DNA of 64,000 nucleotides from contig NZ_FQTY01000002.1 of assembly GCF_900128955.1 (NCBI RefSeq), positions 248,001-312,000 of the forward strand, in the 5' to 3' direction. A program made the translations under genes and the position numbers. Of this stretch, positions 53,283 through 62,921 are shown piece after piece; within the stretch, counting starts at the first letter, position 1, and every line of letters starts with the position of its first letter. The stretch is from Tissierella praeacuta DSM 18095. GTDB lineage: Bacteria > Bacillota > Clostridia > Tissierellales > Tissierellaceae. The notes beneath the pieces are model-generated. The model did no database searches. It was not told the origin of the DNA and worked only from the letters and a program-made list of their open reading frames with translations.

Positions 53283-54633
53283 CAATATAAATAAAAAACA
53301 TTCTAGAATAGACTATTTACGATTTATACTTCCATCTTTAATAGGTATTATACTTTTTATGGTTCCTTTAAAATATGAGGGGGATTATACAATTCCAGTT
53401 GCAATATTATCTAAAGGTGTAGCTTCCTTATTAGAACCTGCTTTACCAACTATAATTACTTTGCTTATTACATTTACTGGACTAATGACTATATTTTATA
53501 AAATATCAAGACCAAGTTTTATTGAAAACTCTAAGGAAATAAAAGGATTATTTAATGTAAATATATTTTGGTTTATAGTTAGAGTCATAGGTATGATATT
53601 AGTTGTTTTGTCATATTTTGAAATTGGACCTAGTTGGATATGGAATGAAAATACTGGTGGTTTGTTATTACATGGACTTTTGACAACTTTACTTACTATA
53701 TTCTTTTTTGCGGCATTTTTACTTCCTTTACTATTAAATTTTGGATTATTAGAATTTGTTGGATCAATGCTTACACCAGTTATGAGACCAATATTTAAAC
53801 TTCCTGGTAGATCTTCAATAGATTGTATTACATCTTGGTTAGGGGATGGGACTATAGGAGTTTTGCTTACCAATAATCAGTATGAAGAAGGTTACTACAG
53901 CACTAGGGAAGCATCTGTTATATCCACAACATTCTCTGCAGTTTCTATTACATTTGCATTAGTAGTATTAGCAGAAGTAGGATTAGAAACTTATTTTGTT
54001 CCATATTATTTAGCAGTTACTTTTGCAGGAGTAGTTGCAGCTATTATAGTACCTCGTATACCTCCATTATCAAGAAAAAAAGATGATTATCTAACAGAAG
54101 TTAGTAGGGATAGTATGGAGAATTTACCTATGGGATATACTCCTTTTACTTGGGGGTTGGAGCAAGCAGTTGAAAAGGCAAAAAATAGTTCTGATTTCAG
54201 AGGTTTTGTGAAAAGTGGACTTCATAATGTTCTTGAAATGTGGATAGGAGTTATGCCAGTTATAATGGCGTTTGGAACTGTAGCAACAATTCTTGCGGAG
54301 TTTACTTCAGTATTTACTTGGTTAGGTATGCCCTTTATTCCAATATTGAAATTGCTTAATATACCTTTTGCAGTAGAAGCTAGCCAAACTATGATAATAG
54401 GCTTTGCAGATATGTTCTTGCCATCTGTAATAGGGGCTAATATACAATCTGAGTTGACTAGATTTGTAATAGCAGGAGTTTCAGTTACTCAGCTTATATA
54501 TCTTTCAGAAGTAGGGGCTGTTATCTTAGGTTCTAAGATACCAGTAAATGTTGGTGAGTTATTTATTATATTTATTGAAAGAACATTGGTTACTTTGCCA
54601 ATTATTGCATTGGTTGGTCATTTATTGTTTTAA
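53275..54633 (+). CDS. YjiH-like membrane protein with nucleoside-recognition (Gate) domains
   Basis: 452 residues, many membrane helices. The Gate signature is seen in CITSWLGDGTIGVLLTNNQY and again in the C-terminal half (MIIGFADMFLPSVIGANIQ). Family members are uncharacterised permeases related to the SpmA/B, FeoB and CNT gates. The ATG follows AAGGGAGGG. Monocistronic with its own promoter and terminator. Confidence 0.85.
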   Translation: MSDNINKKHSRIDYLRFILPSLIGIILFMVPLKYEGDYTIPVAILSKGVASLLEPALPTIITLLITFTGLMTIFYKISRPSFIENSKEIKGLFNVNIFWFIVRVIGMILVVLSYFEIGPSWIWNENTGGLLLHGLLTTLLTIFFFAAFLLPLLLNFGLLEFVGSMLTPVMRPIFKLPGRSSIDCITSWLGDGTIGVLLTNNQYEEGYYSTREASVISTTFSAVSITFALVVLAEVGLETYFVPYYLAVTFAGVVAAIIVPRIPPLSRKKDDYLTEVSRDSMENLPMGYTPFTWGLEQAVEKAKNSSDFRGFVKSGLHNVLEMWIGVMPVIMAFGTVATILAEFTSVFTWLGMPFIPILKLLNIPFAVEASQTMIIGFADMFLPSVIGANIQSELTRFVIAGVSVTQLIYLSEVGAVILGSKIPVNVGELFIIFIERTLVTLPIIALVGHLLF

Positions 54634-54672
54634 TTTTAAATAACTCCATTTTATTAAGGAATCACTTCTTTT

Positions 54673-54697
54673 GAGGCTTTAAGCCTCTTTTTTTTGT
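54673..54697 (+). terminator. terminator after YjiH-like gene
   Basis: GAGGC-TTTAA-GCCTC followed by eight Ts. Confidence 0.9.
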
Positions 54698-54808
54698 AAA
54701 AATATAATTGTATTAAAATTGTAACCTTATTTTGTTGTGTTTTTAATTGTAATTAGTCGACATATGTAGTATCATTTAATGTATAATTTAATTGCTAGAG
54801 GTGTAACA

Positions 54809-55744
54809 ATGAAGAAAAAATTTGTATTATCATTTGTGCTATCATTTATATTTTTTGCTGTAGCTTTCACTTTTGTAGGTGAAAAAATATTCTCAAAAAG
54901 TGATTCTTTCGCAACTATTGACGAGAATATTAATGAGGAATTACAGGAAGAAGATAAAGTAGAACCAAAAGTTAAGGATGAAATTTTATTCTTAATGATG
55001 GGTGTTGATGCTGAAGATGTGAAGAAATCTAAAGGTACAAGAACAGATACTATGATGCTTTTTAAGGTTAATTTTGAAACAGGTGAAATAAATTTATTAT
55101 CTATTCCTAGGGATACTAGAGTGCTAGTAAGGGGTAAAAAAGATAAGATTAATCATGCCCATGCCTATGGAGGACCAGAACTTACTATGAAAACTTTAAG
55201 AGATTTTTTGAACCTTGATATTGATTATTATGTGAAGGTTGATTATAGAGCTGTAATGGAAATAGTAGATGCTATAGGTGGAGTAGAGATAGATGTACCT
55301 CAAAGAATGAAGTATGATGATACAACACCTGGAATTCCACCGCTTCACATAAATTTAAAAAAGGGCTTACAAAAATTGGATGGTAAGAAAGCTCACGATT
55401 TTTTAAGATATAGAAAAGGTTATGCAGAGGGAGATATAGGCAGGATAAAAGCACAGCAAATGTTTATGAAAGAGTTGATTAAGCAAACTTTAAAGCCTAA
55501 AAATATAATTAAATTACCAAAGTTTATTGAAACATATTATGATTATGTGGAGACCAATATCCCATTTAAGGTTATTGCCAAGGGAGCATTATCGGCTACA
55601 AAGATTGATTTGGAAAATATGACAACAAATACAATTCCAGGAGAAGGTCAAAGGATTTCTGGAGCTGACTATTGGATATATTATAAAGAAGAAACAAAGA
55701 AACTTGTGGAAGAGATGTTTGGAGACTATTTATTAACTCAATAG
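54809..55744 (+). CDS. LytR-CpsA-Psr (LCP) family cell-wall ligase
   Basis: 311 residues: membrane anchor (~5-27) then an extracytoplasmic LCP domain (~55-250) with TRTDTMMLF, SIPRDTRV, the basic GKKDKINHAHAYGG segment, GGVEIDVP and FLRYRKGYAEGDIGRI (cited by RYRKGYAEGDIGR). These enzymes attach teichoic acids or capsule to peptidoglycan. ATG 54809 follows AGAGGTG. It lies 14 bases before fni. Confidence 0.92.
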   Translation: MKKKFVLSFVLSFIFFAVAFTFVGEKIFSKSDSFATIDENINEELQEEDKVEPKVKDEILFLMMGVDAEDVKKSKGTRTDTMMLFKVNFETGEINLLSIPRDTRVLVRGKKDKINHAHAYGGPELTMKTLRDFLNLDIDYYVKVDYRAVMEIVDAIGGVEIDVPQRMKYDDTTPGIPPLHINLKKGLQKLDGKKAHDFLRYRKGYAEGDIGRIKAQQMFMKELIKQTLKPKNIIKLPKFIETYYDYVETNIPFKVIAKGALSATKIDLENMTTNTIPGEGQRISGADYWIYYKEETKKLVEEMFGDYLLTQ

Positions 55745-55758
55745 ATAGAGGTGGAAAT

Positions 55759-56781
55759 ATGAGAGAAAAAAGGAAAAGAGAACATGTGGAGAACTACCTA
55801 AGAACTACCTATAAGGGTGCTACCTTATTAGAAAATGTATTTTTAGAGCATAATGCATTACCAGACTTGAATTTTGAAGATATAGATACTAAAACGTTTT
55901 TTTTAGGGAAAATTGTAGATTATCCAATTATAATCAATGCTATGACAGGAGGTTCTGACTTTTCCTGGGAAATAAATCGAGATTTGTCATTAATTGCAAA
56001 AGAATTTAATATACCTATGGCTGTTGGGTCACAAACCATAGCCCTATGTGATGATGAGGAATGCAAATCTTCATTTAAAATAGTAAGACAAACTATGGGC
56101 GATAATGGCACTGTTATAGCAAATCTTAATGCTCAAGCAGCCATAGAAGATGTAAAAAAAGCATTAGATATGATAGAAGCTGATGCAATACAATTACATT
56201 TAAATCCTGCTCAAGAAGTAGTCATGCTAGAGGGGGATAGACATTTTAGAGGAATTTTGGATAATATTGGAAATATTGTAGAAAAGGTTGGGAAACCAGT
56301 CATAGTAAAGGAAGTTGGATTTGGTATATCTAAGGAAGTGGCTACAAAGCTATATAATGTTGGAGTTAGAAATATAGATATATCTGGATATGGTGGAACT
56401 AACTTTATTGAAATTGAAAATATTAGGTATAATAATATAGATTTTTCTGATCTCTATTCATGGGGTATTCCAACAGCCTTAGCTTTAATTAAATGCAGAG
56501 AATTACCTAAGGAATTAAATTTAATAGCTAGCGGTGGTATAAGAGATAGTATGGATATTGTAAAATCATTAGTAATTGGTGGAAATATGGTAGGCATATC
56601 AGGAGAGATACTATCATATTTACTGCATGGAGGATATGAAAATGCAAGAAATTATTTAGAAGTAACTATCCATAAGATGAAAATACTAATGCTGCTTTTA
56701 GGCAAGAAAAATATTGAAGAATTAAGAGCTACAGACTATAAGATAATGGGAGATTTAAAAGATTTAATCAATAATTCATAG
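55759..56781 (+). CDS. fni: type 2 isopentenyl-diphosphate delta-isomerase
   Basis: 340-residue FMN enzyme interconverting IPP and DMAPP. RKREHVENYL, INAMTGGSDFSWEINRDL (cited as NAMTGGS), AVGSQ, QLHLNPAQE, DISGYGGTNFIEIE and ASGGIRDSMD are typical. The start ATG follows GAGGTG. Role in isoprenoid synthesis for undecaprenyl carrier and quinone. Confidence 0.95.
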   Translation: MREKRKREHVENYLRTTYKGATLLENVFLEHNALPDLNFEDIDTKTFFLGKIVDYPIIINAMTGGSDFSWEINRDLSLIAKEFNIPMAVGSQTIALCDDEECKSSFKIVRQTMGDNGTVIANLNAQAAIEDVKKALDMIEADAIQLHLNPAQEVVMLEGDRHFRGILDNIGNIVEKVGKPVIVKEVGFGISKEVATKLYNVGVRNIDISGYGGTNFIEIENIRYNNIDFSDLYSWGIPTALALIKCRELPKELNLIASGGIRDSMDIVKSLVIGGNMVGISGEILSYLLHGGYENARNYLEVTIHKMKILMLLLGKKNIEELRATDYKIMGDLKDLINNS

Positions 56782-56805
56782 TTTTAAATAAGTTATTTAA
56801 TGCCT

Positions 56806-56881
56806 AAAGAGATCTGTCTCTATAATTAGTTTGATATATATCATACTTAATTTAGTAACAGGTCTTTTTTAAAACCATTGT
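56806..56881 (+). terminator. possible long hairpin terminator after fni
   Basis: AAAGAGATCTGT can pair with ACAGGTCTTT, with an inner imperfect stem around GATATATATC, ending in TTTTTT. It lies 45 bases after the fni stop. No lysine-riboswitch or T-box signature was recognised in the rest of the region before asd. Confidence 0.5.
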
Positions 56882-57016
56882 AGAATGAATATATTTAAGA
56901 CAATATTTAATAACAATTTCATATAATAAAAGTATGATAGTATAAAGATAATACTTGTTAAGGTAGAATCAAAGACTTATAATATATATTAATTTTAAAT
57001 AATAGGAGTGGTATAT

Positions 57017-58027
57017 ATGGGTTTAGCAATTGGTATCGTAGGTGCTACTGGTGCTGTAGGTCAAAAAATAATTGAAGTGATTATGGAAAGAAATTTACCC
57101 ATATCAGAATTGAGACTTTTTGCATCTGAAAAATCAGCAGGAAAAACCGTAAAATTAGATAAGTATAATAAGGAAGTTACAGTAGAGCTTTTAACTGAAG
57201 AAGTTATGAAAGAAAAGTATGACTATTTATTATTTTCTGCAGGAGGAAGTATATCAGAAAAATATGCACCAATAGCAGCAGAGGCAGGTAATATGGTAAT
57301 AGATAATTCGTCACATTTTAGGATGAACAAAGATATACCTTTGGTAATACCAGAAGTGAATTCTCATGTGTTAAAGGGATATAAAGGAATAGTGTCAAAT
57401 CCTAACTGTTCTACTATTCAAATGATTGTAGCTATAGCTCCTTTATATAGGAAATATGGTATAAATAGGATTGTAGTATCCACTTATCAAGCAGTGTCTG
57501 GTAGTGGATATAAGGCCATAGAAGAGCTGCAAAATCAATTAAGAGATAAGGAATATCCAAATAAGGTATATACAAGAAAGATAGCAGGAAACTGTATACC
57601 TCATATAGATATATTTAATGAAAATGGATTTACAAAGGAAGAATTAAAAATGGTTTATGAAACCCATAAGATTTTAGAGGATGATACTATAGAGGTCAAT
57701 CCAACAGCTGTTAGGATTCCAGTCTTTTATGGACATAGTGAATCTATATATTTAGAACTTAAAGAAGAAGTAAATATAAATGAAATTAAGAAAACCTTAG
57801 AAGAGTCTAAGGGTGTAATTGTGGAAGATGATCCAAAGATAAATAGATATCCTACGCCTATAGAAGTAGAAAATACGGATTTTACTTATGTAGGAAGAAT
57901 AAGAAAAGATCTTTATAATCCAAAGGGGTTATCTCTTTGGGTAGTGGCAGATAATCTTAGAAAAGGTGCAGCTACTAATGCAGTTCAAATTGTAGAGGCA
58001 ATGGAAAATATAAAAATGGAGGGATAA
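57017..58027 (+). CDS. asd: aspartate-semialdehyde dehydrogenase
   Basis: 336 residues from ATG 57017 behind AGGAGTGG; GTG 57008 overlaps that site. GIVGATGAVGQKI binds NADP, SNPNCSTIQ holds the catalytic Cys, and YQAVSGSGYKA and RIPVFYGHSE are family segments. It makes aspartate semialdehyde for lysine/diaminopimelate, threonine and methionine. First gene of asd-dapA-dapB. Confidence 0.96.
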   Translation: MGLAIGIVGATGAVGQKIIEVIMERNLPISELRLFASEKSAGKTVKLDKYNKEVTVELLTEEVMKEKYDYLLFSAGGSISEKYAPIAAEAGNMVIDNSSHFRMNKDIPLVIPEVNSHVLKGYKGIVSNPNCSTIQMIVAIAPLYRKYGINRIVVSTYQAVSGSGYKAIEELQNQLRDKEYPNKVYTRKIAGNCIPHIDIFNENGFTKEELKMVYETHKILEDDTIEVNPTAVRIPVFYGHSESIYLELKEEVNINEIKKTLEESKGVIVEDDPKINRYPTPIEVENTDFTYVGRIRKDLYNPKGLSLWVVADNLRKGAATNAVQIVEAMENIKMEG

Positions 58028-58029
58028 TT

Positions 58030-58902
58030 ATGTTCAAAGGGGCAGGTGTTGCAATAGTCACCCCATTTAAAGATGGAAAGTTTGATAAAGAAGCTTACGA
58101 AAGATTAATTGACTTTCAAATTCAAAATGGAACTCAAGCTTTAATAGTATTAGGTACTACAGGTGAAGCATCAACATTAAGCTATGAAGAAAGAGAACTT
58201 GTTATAAAATCAGCAATAGAAAAAAATGCAAAAAGAATTCCAATTATAGTAGGTACTGGTTCTAATTGTACTGATATTGCAGTTAAATATACTAAACAAG
58301 CAGAAGAACTAGGTGCTGATGGTATATTAATTGTAACACCTTATTATAATAAATGTACAAATAAAGGAATGATAGCCCATTTTACAGCAGTGGCCAATGC
58401 TACAAAGTTACCAGTTATACTATATAATGTACCTAGCAGAACAGCAGTAAATATACCTCCAGATGTGGTGGTGGCAATGTCGAAGGTTAAAAATGTAATA
58501 GGGGTTAAAGAAGCTAGTGGGAATATTTCACAAATATTAGAAATAAAAAGATTAGTATCAGAAGATTTTATGATTTATTCTGGTAATGATGATCAAGTAA
58601 TACCTATATACGCTTGTGGTGGTCATGGTGTTATTTCTGTTGCATCAAATGTTATTCCAAAAGAAATGCAAGAGATGTGCGAAGCTTTTATGAGTGGAGA
58701 TGTAGCTAAGGCTTTGAGACTTCAACTAGAATATAAGAAACTTATAGATTTGTTATTCTCCGAGGTAAATCCTATACCAGTTAAAGCTGCCTTAACAGAA
58801 ATGAAATATATTGAAGATGAACTAAGACTTCCTCTTACATCTATGGAAGAAAATACTAGGATTAAATTGATTCAAGAGATGAAAAGGTTGAATCTTATTT
58901 AG
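58030..58902 (+). CDS. dapA: 4-hydroxy-tetrahydrodipicolinate synthase
   Basis: 290-residue TIM-barrel enzyme joining pyruvate and aspartate semialdehyde. LGTTGEASTL, VTPYYNKCTNKG, LYNVPSRTAVN and the Schiff-base Lys in GVKEASGN are present. It starts 2 bases after asd stop, with a GGAGGGATAATT ribosome site inside asd. Confidence 0.96.
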   Translation: MFKGAGVAIVTPFKDGKFDKEAYERLIDFQIQNGTQALIVLGTTGEASTLSYEERELVIKSAIEKNAKRIPIIVGTGSNCTDIAVKYTKQAEELGADGILIVTPYYNKCTNKGMIAHFTAVANATKLPVILYNVPSRTAVNIPPDVVVAMSKVKNVIGVKEASGNISQILEIKRLVSEDFMIYSGNDDQVIPIYACGGHGVISVASNVIPKEMQEMCEAFMSGDVAKALRLQLEYKKLIDLLFSEVNPIPVKAALTEMKYIEDELRLPLTSMEENTRIKLIQEMKRLNLI

Positions 58903-58911
58903 GAGGTTAAT

Positions 58912-59631
58912 ATGAATTTATTAATCAATGGGATAAATGGGAAAATGGGAGCAATAATTAAGGAACTTGCAATACAAGACAGCTATTGGAGTAATGTTTA
59001 TGGATTATGTAGAGATAATCCTATGACAACAGATGATATTAAATTTGATGTATTTATAGATTTTACCCATGAATCAGCTTTAGACAAAGTAATAGAGATT
59101 GGATTAGATAGAAGACTACCTATTATTATAGGCACTACTGGATATAATGAAATACAATTAGAAAAAATAAAGAATGCAGCAACTAAGATTCCAATTCTTT
59201 ATGCAACTAATATGTCCTTGGGTATGAATTTATTATTTTCATTAGTGGAAAGGACGGCAGCCATACTTGGAGATAGTGCTGATATTGAAGTAATAGAAGC
59301 TCATCATAATAGAAAAAAAGACGCACCATCTGGTAGTGCTGTAACAATAATAGAATCTATAGAAAGTGGATTAGGATCAGCTAGAAAACATCAATACGGA
59401 AGAAGTGGAGAATGTCCTAGAGAAAAAGGAGAAATAGGTATTCATGCCATAAGAGGTGGAAATATAGTAGGATATCATGAGGCGAATTTTATAAATGAAT
59501 TAGAAACTATAAAGATTTGCCATGAGGCCTATGATAGAAAAGTCTTTGCAAATGGAGCATTAGAAGCAGCCAAGTTTATAATAGGCAAGAAACCAAAATT
59601 ATACAGTATGAAGGATGTACTAAAAATATAA
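58912..59631 (+). CDS. dapB: 4-hydroxy-tetrahydrodipicolinate reductase
   Basis: 239 residues. An N-terminal NAD(P) Rossmann domain (NGINGKMG, IGTTGY), catalytic EAHHNRKKDAPSGSA and C-terminal DapB domain with HAIRGGNIVGYHE. The first glycine loop is a variant, INGINGKMG. The ATG follows AGGAGG 9 bases after dapA. Completes the early diaminopimelate branch. Confidence 0.94.
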   Translation: MNLLINGINGKMGAIIKELAIQDSYWSNVYGLCRDNPMTTDDIKFDVFIDFTHESALDKVIEIGLDRRLPIIIGTTGYNEIQLEKIKNAATKIPILYATNMSLGMNLLFSLVERTAAILGDSADIEVIEAHHNRKKDAPSGSAVTIIESIESGLGSARKHQYGRSGECPREKGEIGIHAIRGGNIVGYHEANFINELETIKICHEAYDRKVFANGALEAAKFIIGKKPKLYSMKDVLKI

Positions 59632-59669
59632 TTTAAAATTGGAAACTAATTAATAGTTTAATAGTTAAT

Positions 59670-59714
59670 AATTTATAAAAGAGGCGAAAAATAATTCGTC
59701 TCTTTTATAAATTT
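59670..59714 (+). terminator. terminator after dapB
   Basis: AATTTATAAAAGAGGCGAA pairs with TTCGTCTCTTTTATAAATT (one G-T pair) around AAATAA. Confidence 0.8.
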
Positions 59715-59865
59715 AGGATAACTATTAATATATATTAAATTTATTTACATAAACTGATATGTAAACCTACATGGTAATAGGTATTTCTGTTATACTAAAT
59801 GTAATGAGAAATCTTAGTTTTCCATCTTTTGATTCTCAATTATCAATAAATAAAGAGGTGCTAAT

Positions 59866-60846
59866 GTGAAGAATAAAATTTTGAAGATTTTGAAGGATAA
59901 TGAAGACTTTATTTCAGGAGAAGAGATATCTAAAGAGTTTCATATGACTCGAGCTGCCATATGGAAGTATATAAATATGTTGAAGGAAGATGGATATACT
60001 ATAGAATCTGTCCCTAGAAAAGGTTATAGAATTATATCATTGCCAGATATACTTACTTATGAAGAAGTAAAAAAATACTTGGATACAGATTTTATTGGAA
60101 GAAATATATATTATTTTGATTCCATAAATTCTACTAATAAAAAGGCGAAAGAAATAGCTTTTGGGGAAAAAGAAGGTACTGTTTTAGTTGCAGAAGAGCA
60201 AGCAAATGGAAAAGGCAGATTGGGAAGACAGTGGATATCTCCTAAGGGAAAAGGTATATGGATGAGTATAGTTTTAAAGCCAAAGGTAGATCCAATGACA
60301 GTTGCAAAGATAACCTTATTAGGTGCAGCGGCAGTACATAAAGCTTTAATTAATATGGGAATAAAATCTGAAATAAAATGGCCAAATGATATATTGATAG
60401 ATGGGAAAAAAGTCTGCGGAATATTAACAGAAATGAGTGCTGAACTAAATATGATTAATTATGTAATCATGGGAATAGGAATAAATGTTAATTTGGATGA
60501 AGATGATATCCCTGAAGATTTAAAAGATAAGGCAACATCTATTAAGATTAAGAAGGGAGAAATTATAGACAGGAAACAACTATTGGCTACTGTTTTAAAT
60601 GAATTTGAAAAATTTTATATAGATTTTATAAATAATAATATTGTATCTAAAGCCATAAATATATGTAAAGAAAATTCAGCATTAATAGGTAAAGAAATTA
60701 AAGTAATTAGAGGAGAAGAAATAAGATTAGGGAGAGCCTTAGATATAAATGAAGAGGGAGAATTAGTTGTAGAATTTAAAGAGGGAGATATAGAAAATAT
60801 TTATTCTGGAGAAATATCAATTAGAGGGATGAAAGGATATTTTTAA
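59866..60846 (+). CDS. birA: bifunctional biotin-protein ligase / biotin repressor
   Basis: 326 residues. An N-terminal winged HTH (~1-60: SGEEISKEFHMTRAAIWKYINML, cited by HMTRAAIWKYI) makes it the group II repressor type. The ligase domain has GKGRLGRQW (biotinyl-AMP loop), KWPNDILIDGKKVCGIL, cited by KWPNDI, and a C-terminal SH3-like domain. GTG start after GAGGTG. It would biotinylate carboxylases and repress biotin uptake; a matching operator sits before bioY at 62816. Confidence 0.94.
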   Translation: MKNKILKILKDNEDFISGEEISKEFHMTRAAIWKYINMLKEDGYTIESVPRKGYRIISLPDILTYEEVKKYLDTDFIGRNIYYFDSINSTNKKAKEIAFGEKEGTVLVAEEQANGKGRLGRQWISPKGKGIWMSIVLKPKVDPMTVAKITLLGAAAVHKALINMGIKSEIKWPNDILIDGKKVCGILTEMSAELNMINYVIMGIGINVNLDEDDIPEDLKDKATSIKIKKGEIIDRKQLLATVLNEFEKFYIDFINNNIVSKAINICKENSALIGKEIKVIRGEEIRLGRALDINEEGELVVEFKEGDIENIYSGEISIRGMKGYF

Positions 60847-60872
60847 CAACACCTAAATTATATATTAAATAG

Positions 60873-60901
60873 TTGAACCGTTTTCGAATTTGTGATATAA
60901 T
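60873..60901 (+). promoter_or_regulatory. brnQ promoter
   Basis: TTGAAC (60873-60878), 17-base spacer, TATAAT (60896-60901). AACAACACCT at 60845-60854, at the birA stop and upstream of this promoter, is the exact complement of the ribosome-site segment AGGTGTTGTT at 60926-60935. Confidence 0.75.
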
Positions 60902-60935
60902 TTAGACAATTTAAAAAATATAGAGAGGTGTTGTT

Positions 60936-62225
60936 GTGGAAAAAAAGAAAAATGACGCATTTATTTTGGGAGCTGCTTTATTTTCTATGTTCTTTGGAGC
61001 AGGAAATTTAATTTTCCCCCCGTTTTTAGGATTATTGGCAGGTCAGAAATGGAATTGGTCCATGTTTGGATTCTTTATTACAGGAATTGGGCTACCTCTA
61101 TTGGGTATAATTGCTTCTGCTAAAGCTGGAGGAGATGTGGATAAACTGGGAAGAAGAGTTTCTCCTTTATTTAGTAAGTTTTTGGGAATAACAGTTGTTT
61201 TAGCCATAGGGCCATTATTAGCAATCCCTAGGACAGGAGCAACTGCTTTTGAAATAGGAGTTTTACCTCTTATGCCTAATGGAAGTCCTACAATATTCGC
61301 CATAATTTATTTTGGTATAACTTTATTGTTGGTTATAAAGCCAAATGAAGTAATTGATAAAATAGGCAAGATTTTAACACCAGCATTACTTATACTATTA
61401 GGCTTAATTATTATTAAAGGTATCTTTGACCCAATGGGAATACCTGTACCAGAAGATTTTGCAAGACCATTTTCAGAAGGTTTTATTAGTGGGTATCAAA
61501 CTATGGATGCTTTAGCGTCCATATTATTCGGCGGAATAATAACTACATCTTTAATTCAAAGTGGATATGATGATGAAAAAGAGCAAATGAACATAACGAA
61601 AAAAGCTGGTTTAATAGCAGTTGGAGGACTGACTCTTGTTTATGGAGGATTAGGATACTTAGGAGCTACTGGAGGTTCATTATTTTCAAAGGATATAGAA
61701 AAAGTGGATTTGATAATAAATATAGCTAATAATTCTTTAGAAAGTTTTGGGAGAATAGGCTTAGGAACCGTAGTATCATTGGCTTGTTTAACTACTACTA
61801 TAGGACTTACTGCAACAGTAGGGCAATATTTTAATAAAATAAGTAATGGAAAATTAAAATATGAGATTATAGTAATAGCTACTACTATATTTAGTGCAGT
61901 TATGTCCATAAGAGGAGTAGAGTCTATAATTTCCTTTTCAGAACCAATACTTGTATTCATGTATCCTGTTGTAATAGTAATGATTTTATTGACTATAATC
62001 TTAGGTGATAAGCCAAATAAGAATATTTATAGACATGCAATATATGCAACTTTAATAGTTAGTACATTAGAGATATTAAATAGGTTTCAAATATGGACAT
62101 ATTTTACTCAGGTGGTAGAATACTTGCCTTTAGCCTCATGGGGTTTGGCATGGTTAGTCCCAGCAACACTAGGTGCTATTCTAGGAATGTTAGTACCTAA
62201 TAAATCAGATATTCAAATAAATTAA
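60936..62225 (+). CDS. brnQ: branched-chain amino acid:cation symporter, BrnQ family
   Basis: 429 residues, twelve predicted helices. LFSMFFGAGNLIFPPFLG near the N-terminus (cited by FFGAGNLIFPP) and ALIGP-like ATGGSLFSKD segment match LIVCS family carriers. Imports Leu, Ile and Val with Na+ or H+. GTG start behind GAGAGGTG. Followed by a bidirectional terminator shared with bioY. Confidence 0.93.
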   Translation: MEKKKNDAFILGAALFSMFFGAGNLIFPPFLGLLAGQKWNWSMFGFFITGIGLPLLGIIASAKAGGDVDKLGRRVSPLFSKFLGITVVLAIGPLLAIPRTGATAFEIGVLPLMPNGSPTIFAIIYFGITLLLVIKPNEVIDKIGKILTPALLILLGLIIIKGIFDPMGIPVPEDFARPFSEGFISGYQTMDALASILFGGIITTSLIQSGYDDEKEQMNITKKAGLIAVGGLTLVYGGLGYLGATGGSLFSKDIEKVDLIINIANNSLESFGRIGLGTVVSLACLTTTIGLTATVGQYFNKISNGKLKYEIIVIATTIFSAVMSIRGVESIISFSEPILVFMYPVVIVMILLTIILGDKPNKNIYRHAIYATLIVSTLEILNRFQIWTYFTQVVEYLPLASWGLAWLVPATLGAILGMLVPNKSDIQIN

Positions 62226-62226
62226 T

Positions 62227-62266
62227 AAAAAGGGTTATCTTAATCTAAAGATAACCCTTTTTTATT
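62227..62266. terminator. bidirectional terminator brnQ/bioY
   Basis: AAAAAGGGTTATCTT pairs with AAGATAACCCTTTTTT around AATCTA-type loop; overlaps the bioY stop. Confidence 0.88.
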
Positions 62267-62803
62267 AAGTATTGGTAAAGCTTTTATGGCTATAATTGAG
62301 GATATTATAAATTTTATAAAATCTCCAGGCAGAAAAATTATACATCCAATTTTTATAATAGTTTGAAAGGATAATCCCTTTCCCATTACCATGTTTAATA
62401 TATAGTACATATAAGGTAGCCCAAATAAATATATTACTATGCTACCAACTAAAGATGCAATCCAGATTTTCTTTTGGGACAATTCATTTCCATGATGTGA
62501 AATTTTGCCCACAATATAAGCTGCAAAGATAAAACCAATAATAAATCCGAAGCTAGGTTTCATTACAGTTTGGAAACCGCCACTAAAACCTGCGAATATT
62601 GGTATGCCCACTAATCCTAGAATTGTATATACTATTTGAGATAAAGCACCTAACTTAGGACCTAAAATAAGACCAGATAAAATAACAAATAAAGTTTGTA
62701 AAGTAATAGGTACTTCGCCTAAGGGAATACTGATAAAAGCCCCCATGGCAGTAAGTCCTGTAAACATTGCCGCTAAAGTCATTTCTTTTGTAGATATTTT
62801 CAT
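62240..62803 (-). CDS. bioY: biotin transporter BioY (ECF S component)
   Basis: 187-residue membrane protein with six helices. FISIPLGEVPITLQTLFVIL (cited by PLGEVPITLQT) and FAGFSGGFQTVMKPSFGFIIGF are BioY hallmarks. It captures biotin and works alone or with an ECF energising module not in this window. The ATG follows AAGGAGGT on the reverse strand. Repression by BirA is likely through the operator at 62816-62849. Confidence 0.94.
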   Translation of the reverse strand: MKISTKEMTLAAMFTGLTAMGAFISIPLGEVPITLQTLFVILSGLILGPKLGALSQIVYTILGLVGIPIFAGFSGGFQTVMKPSFGFIIGFIFAAYIVGKISHHGNELSQKKIWIASLVGSIVIYLFGLPYMYYILNMVMGKGLSFQTIIKIGCIIFLPGDFIKFIISSIIAIKALPILNKKGLSLD

Positions 62804-62815
62804 TTTTACCTCCTT

Positions 62816-62849
62816 ATTGTAAACTTAGACTATTTAAAAGGTTTACAAT
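62816..62849. promoter_or_regulatory. BirA operator in the bioY promoter region
   Basis: ATTGTAAAC (62816-62824) and GTTTACAAT (62841-62849) are perfect inverted half-sites separated by 16 bases, the Firmicute biotin-box layout. On the reverse strand TTGACA (62876-62881), 17-base spacer and TATTAT (62853-62858) form the bioY promoter, so the operator covers the transcription start. Confidence 0.85.
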
Positions 62850-62892
62850 AGTATAATAGATGAATTTCTTGAAAATGTCAACTAAAAATTTA

Positions 62893-62921
62893 TTGACAAA
62901 GAAATATTATAGGTATATACT
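62893..62921 (+). promoter_or_regulatory. promoter of the GntR-ABC operon
   Basis: TTGACA (62893-62898), 17-base spacer, TATACT (62916-62921). The -10 lies inside the GntR-type palindrome. Confidence 0.8.

Noticed and set aside
56782-57016. Lysine riboswitch or T-box before asd
   Set aside because: No conserved core of either class recognised; only a possible fni terminator.
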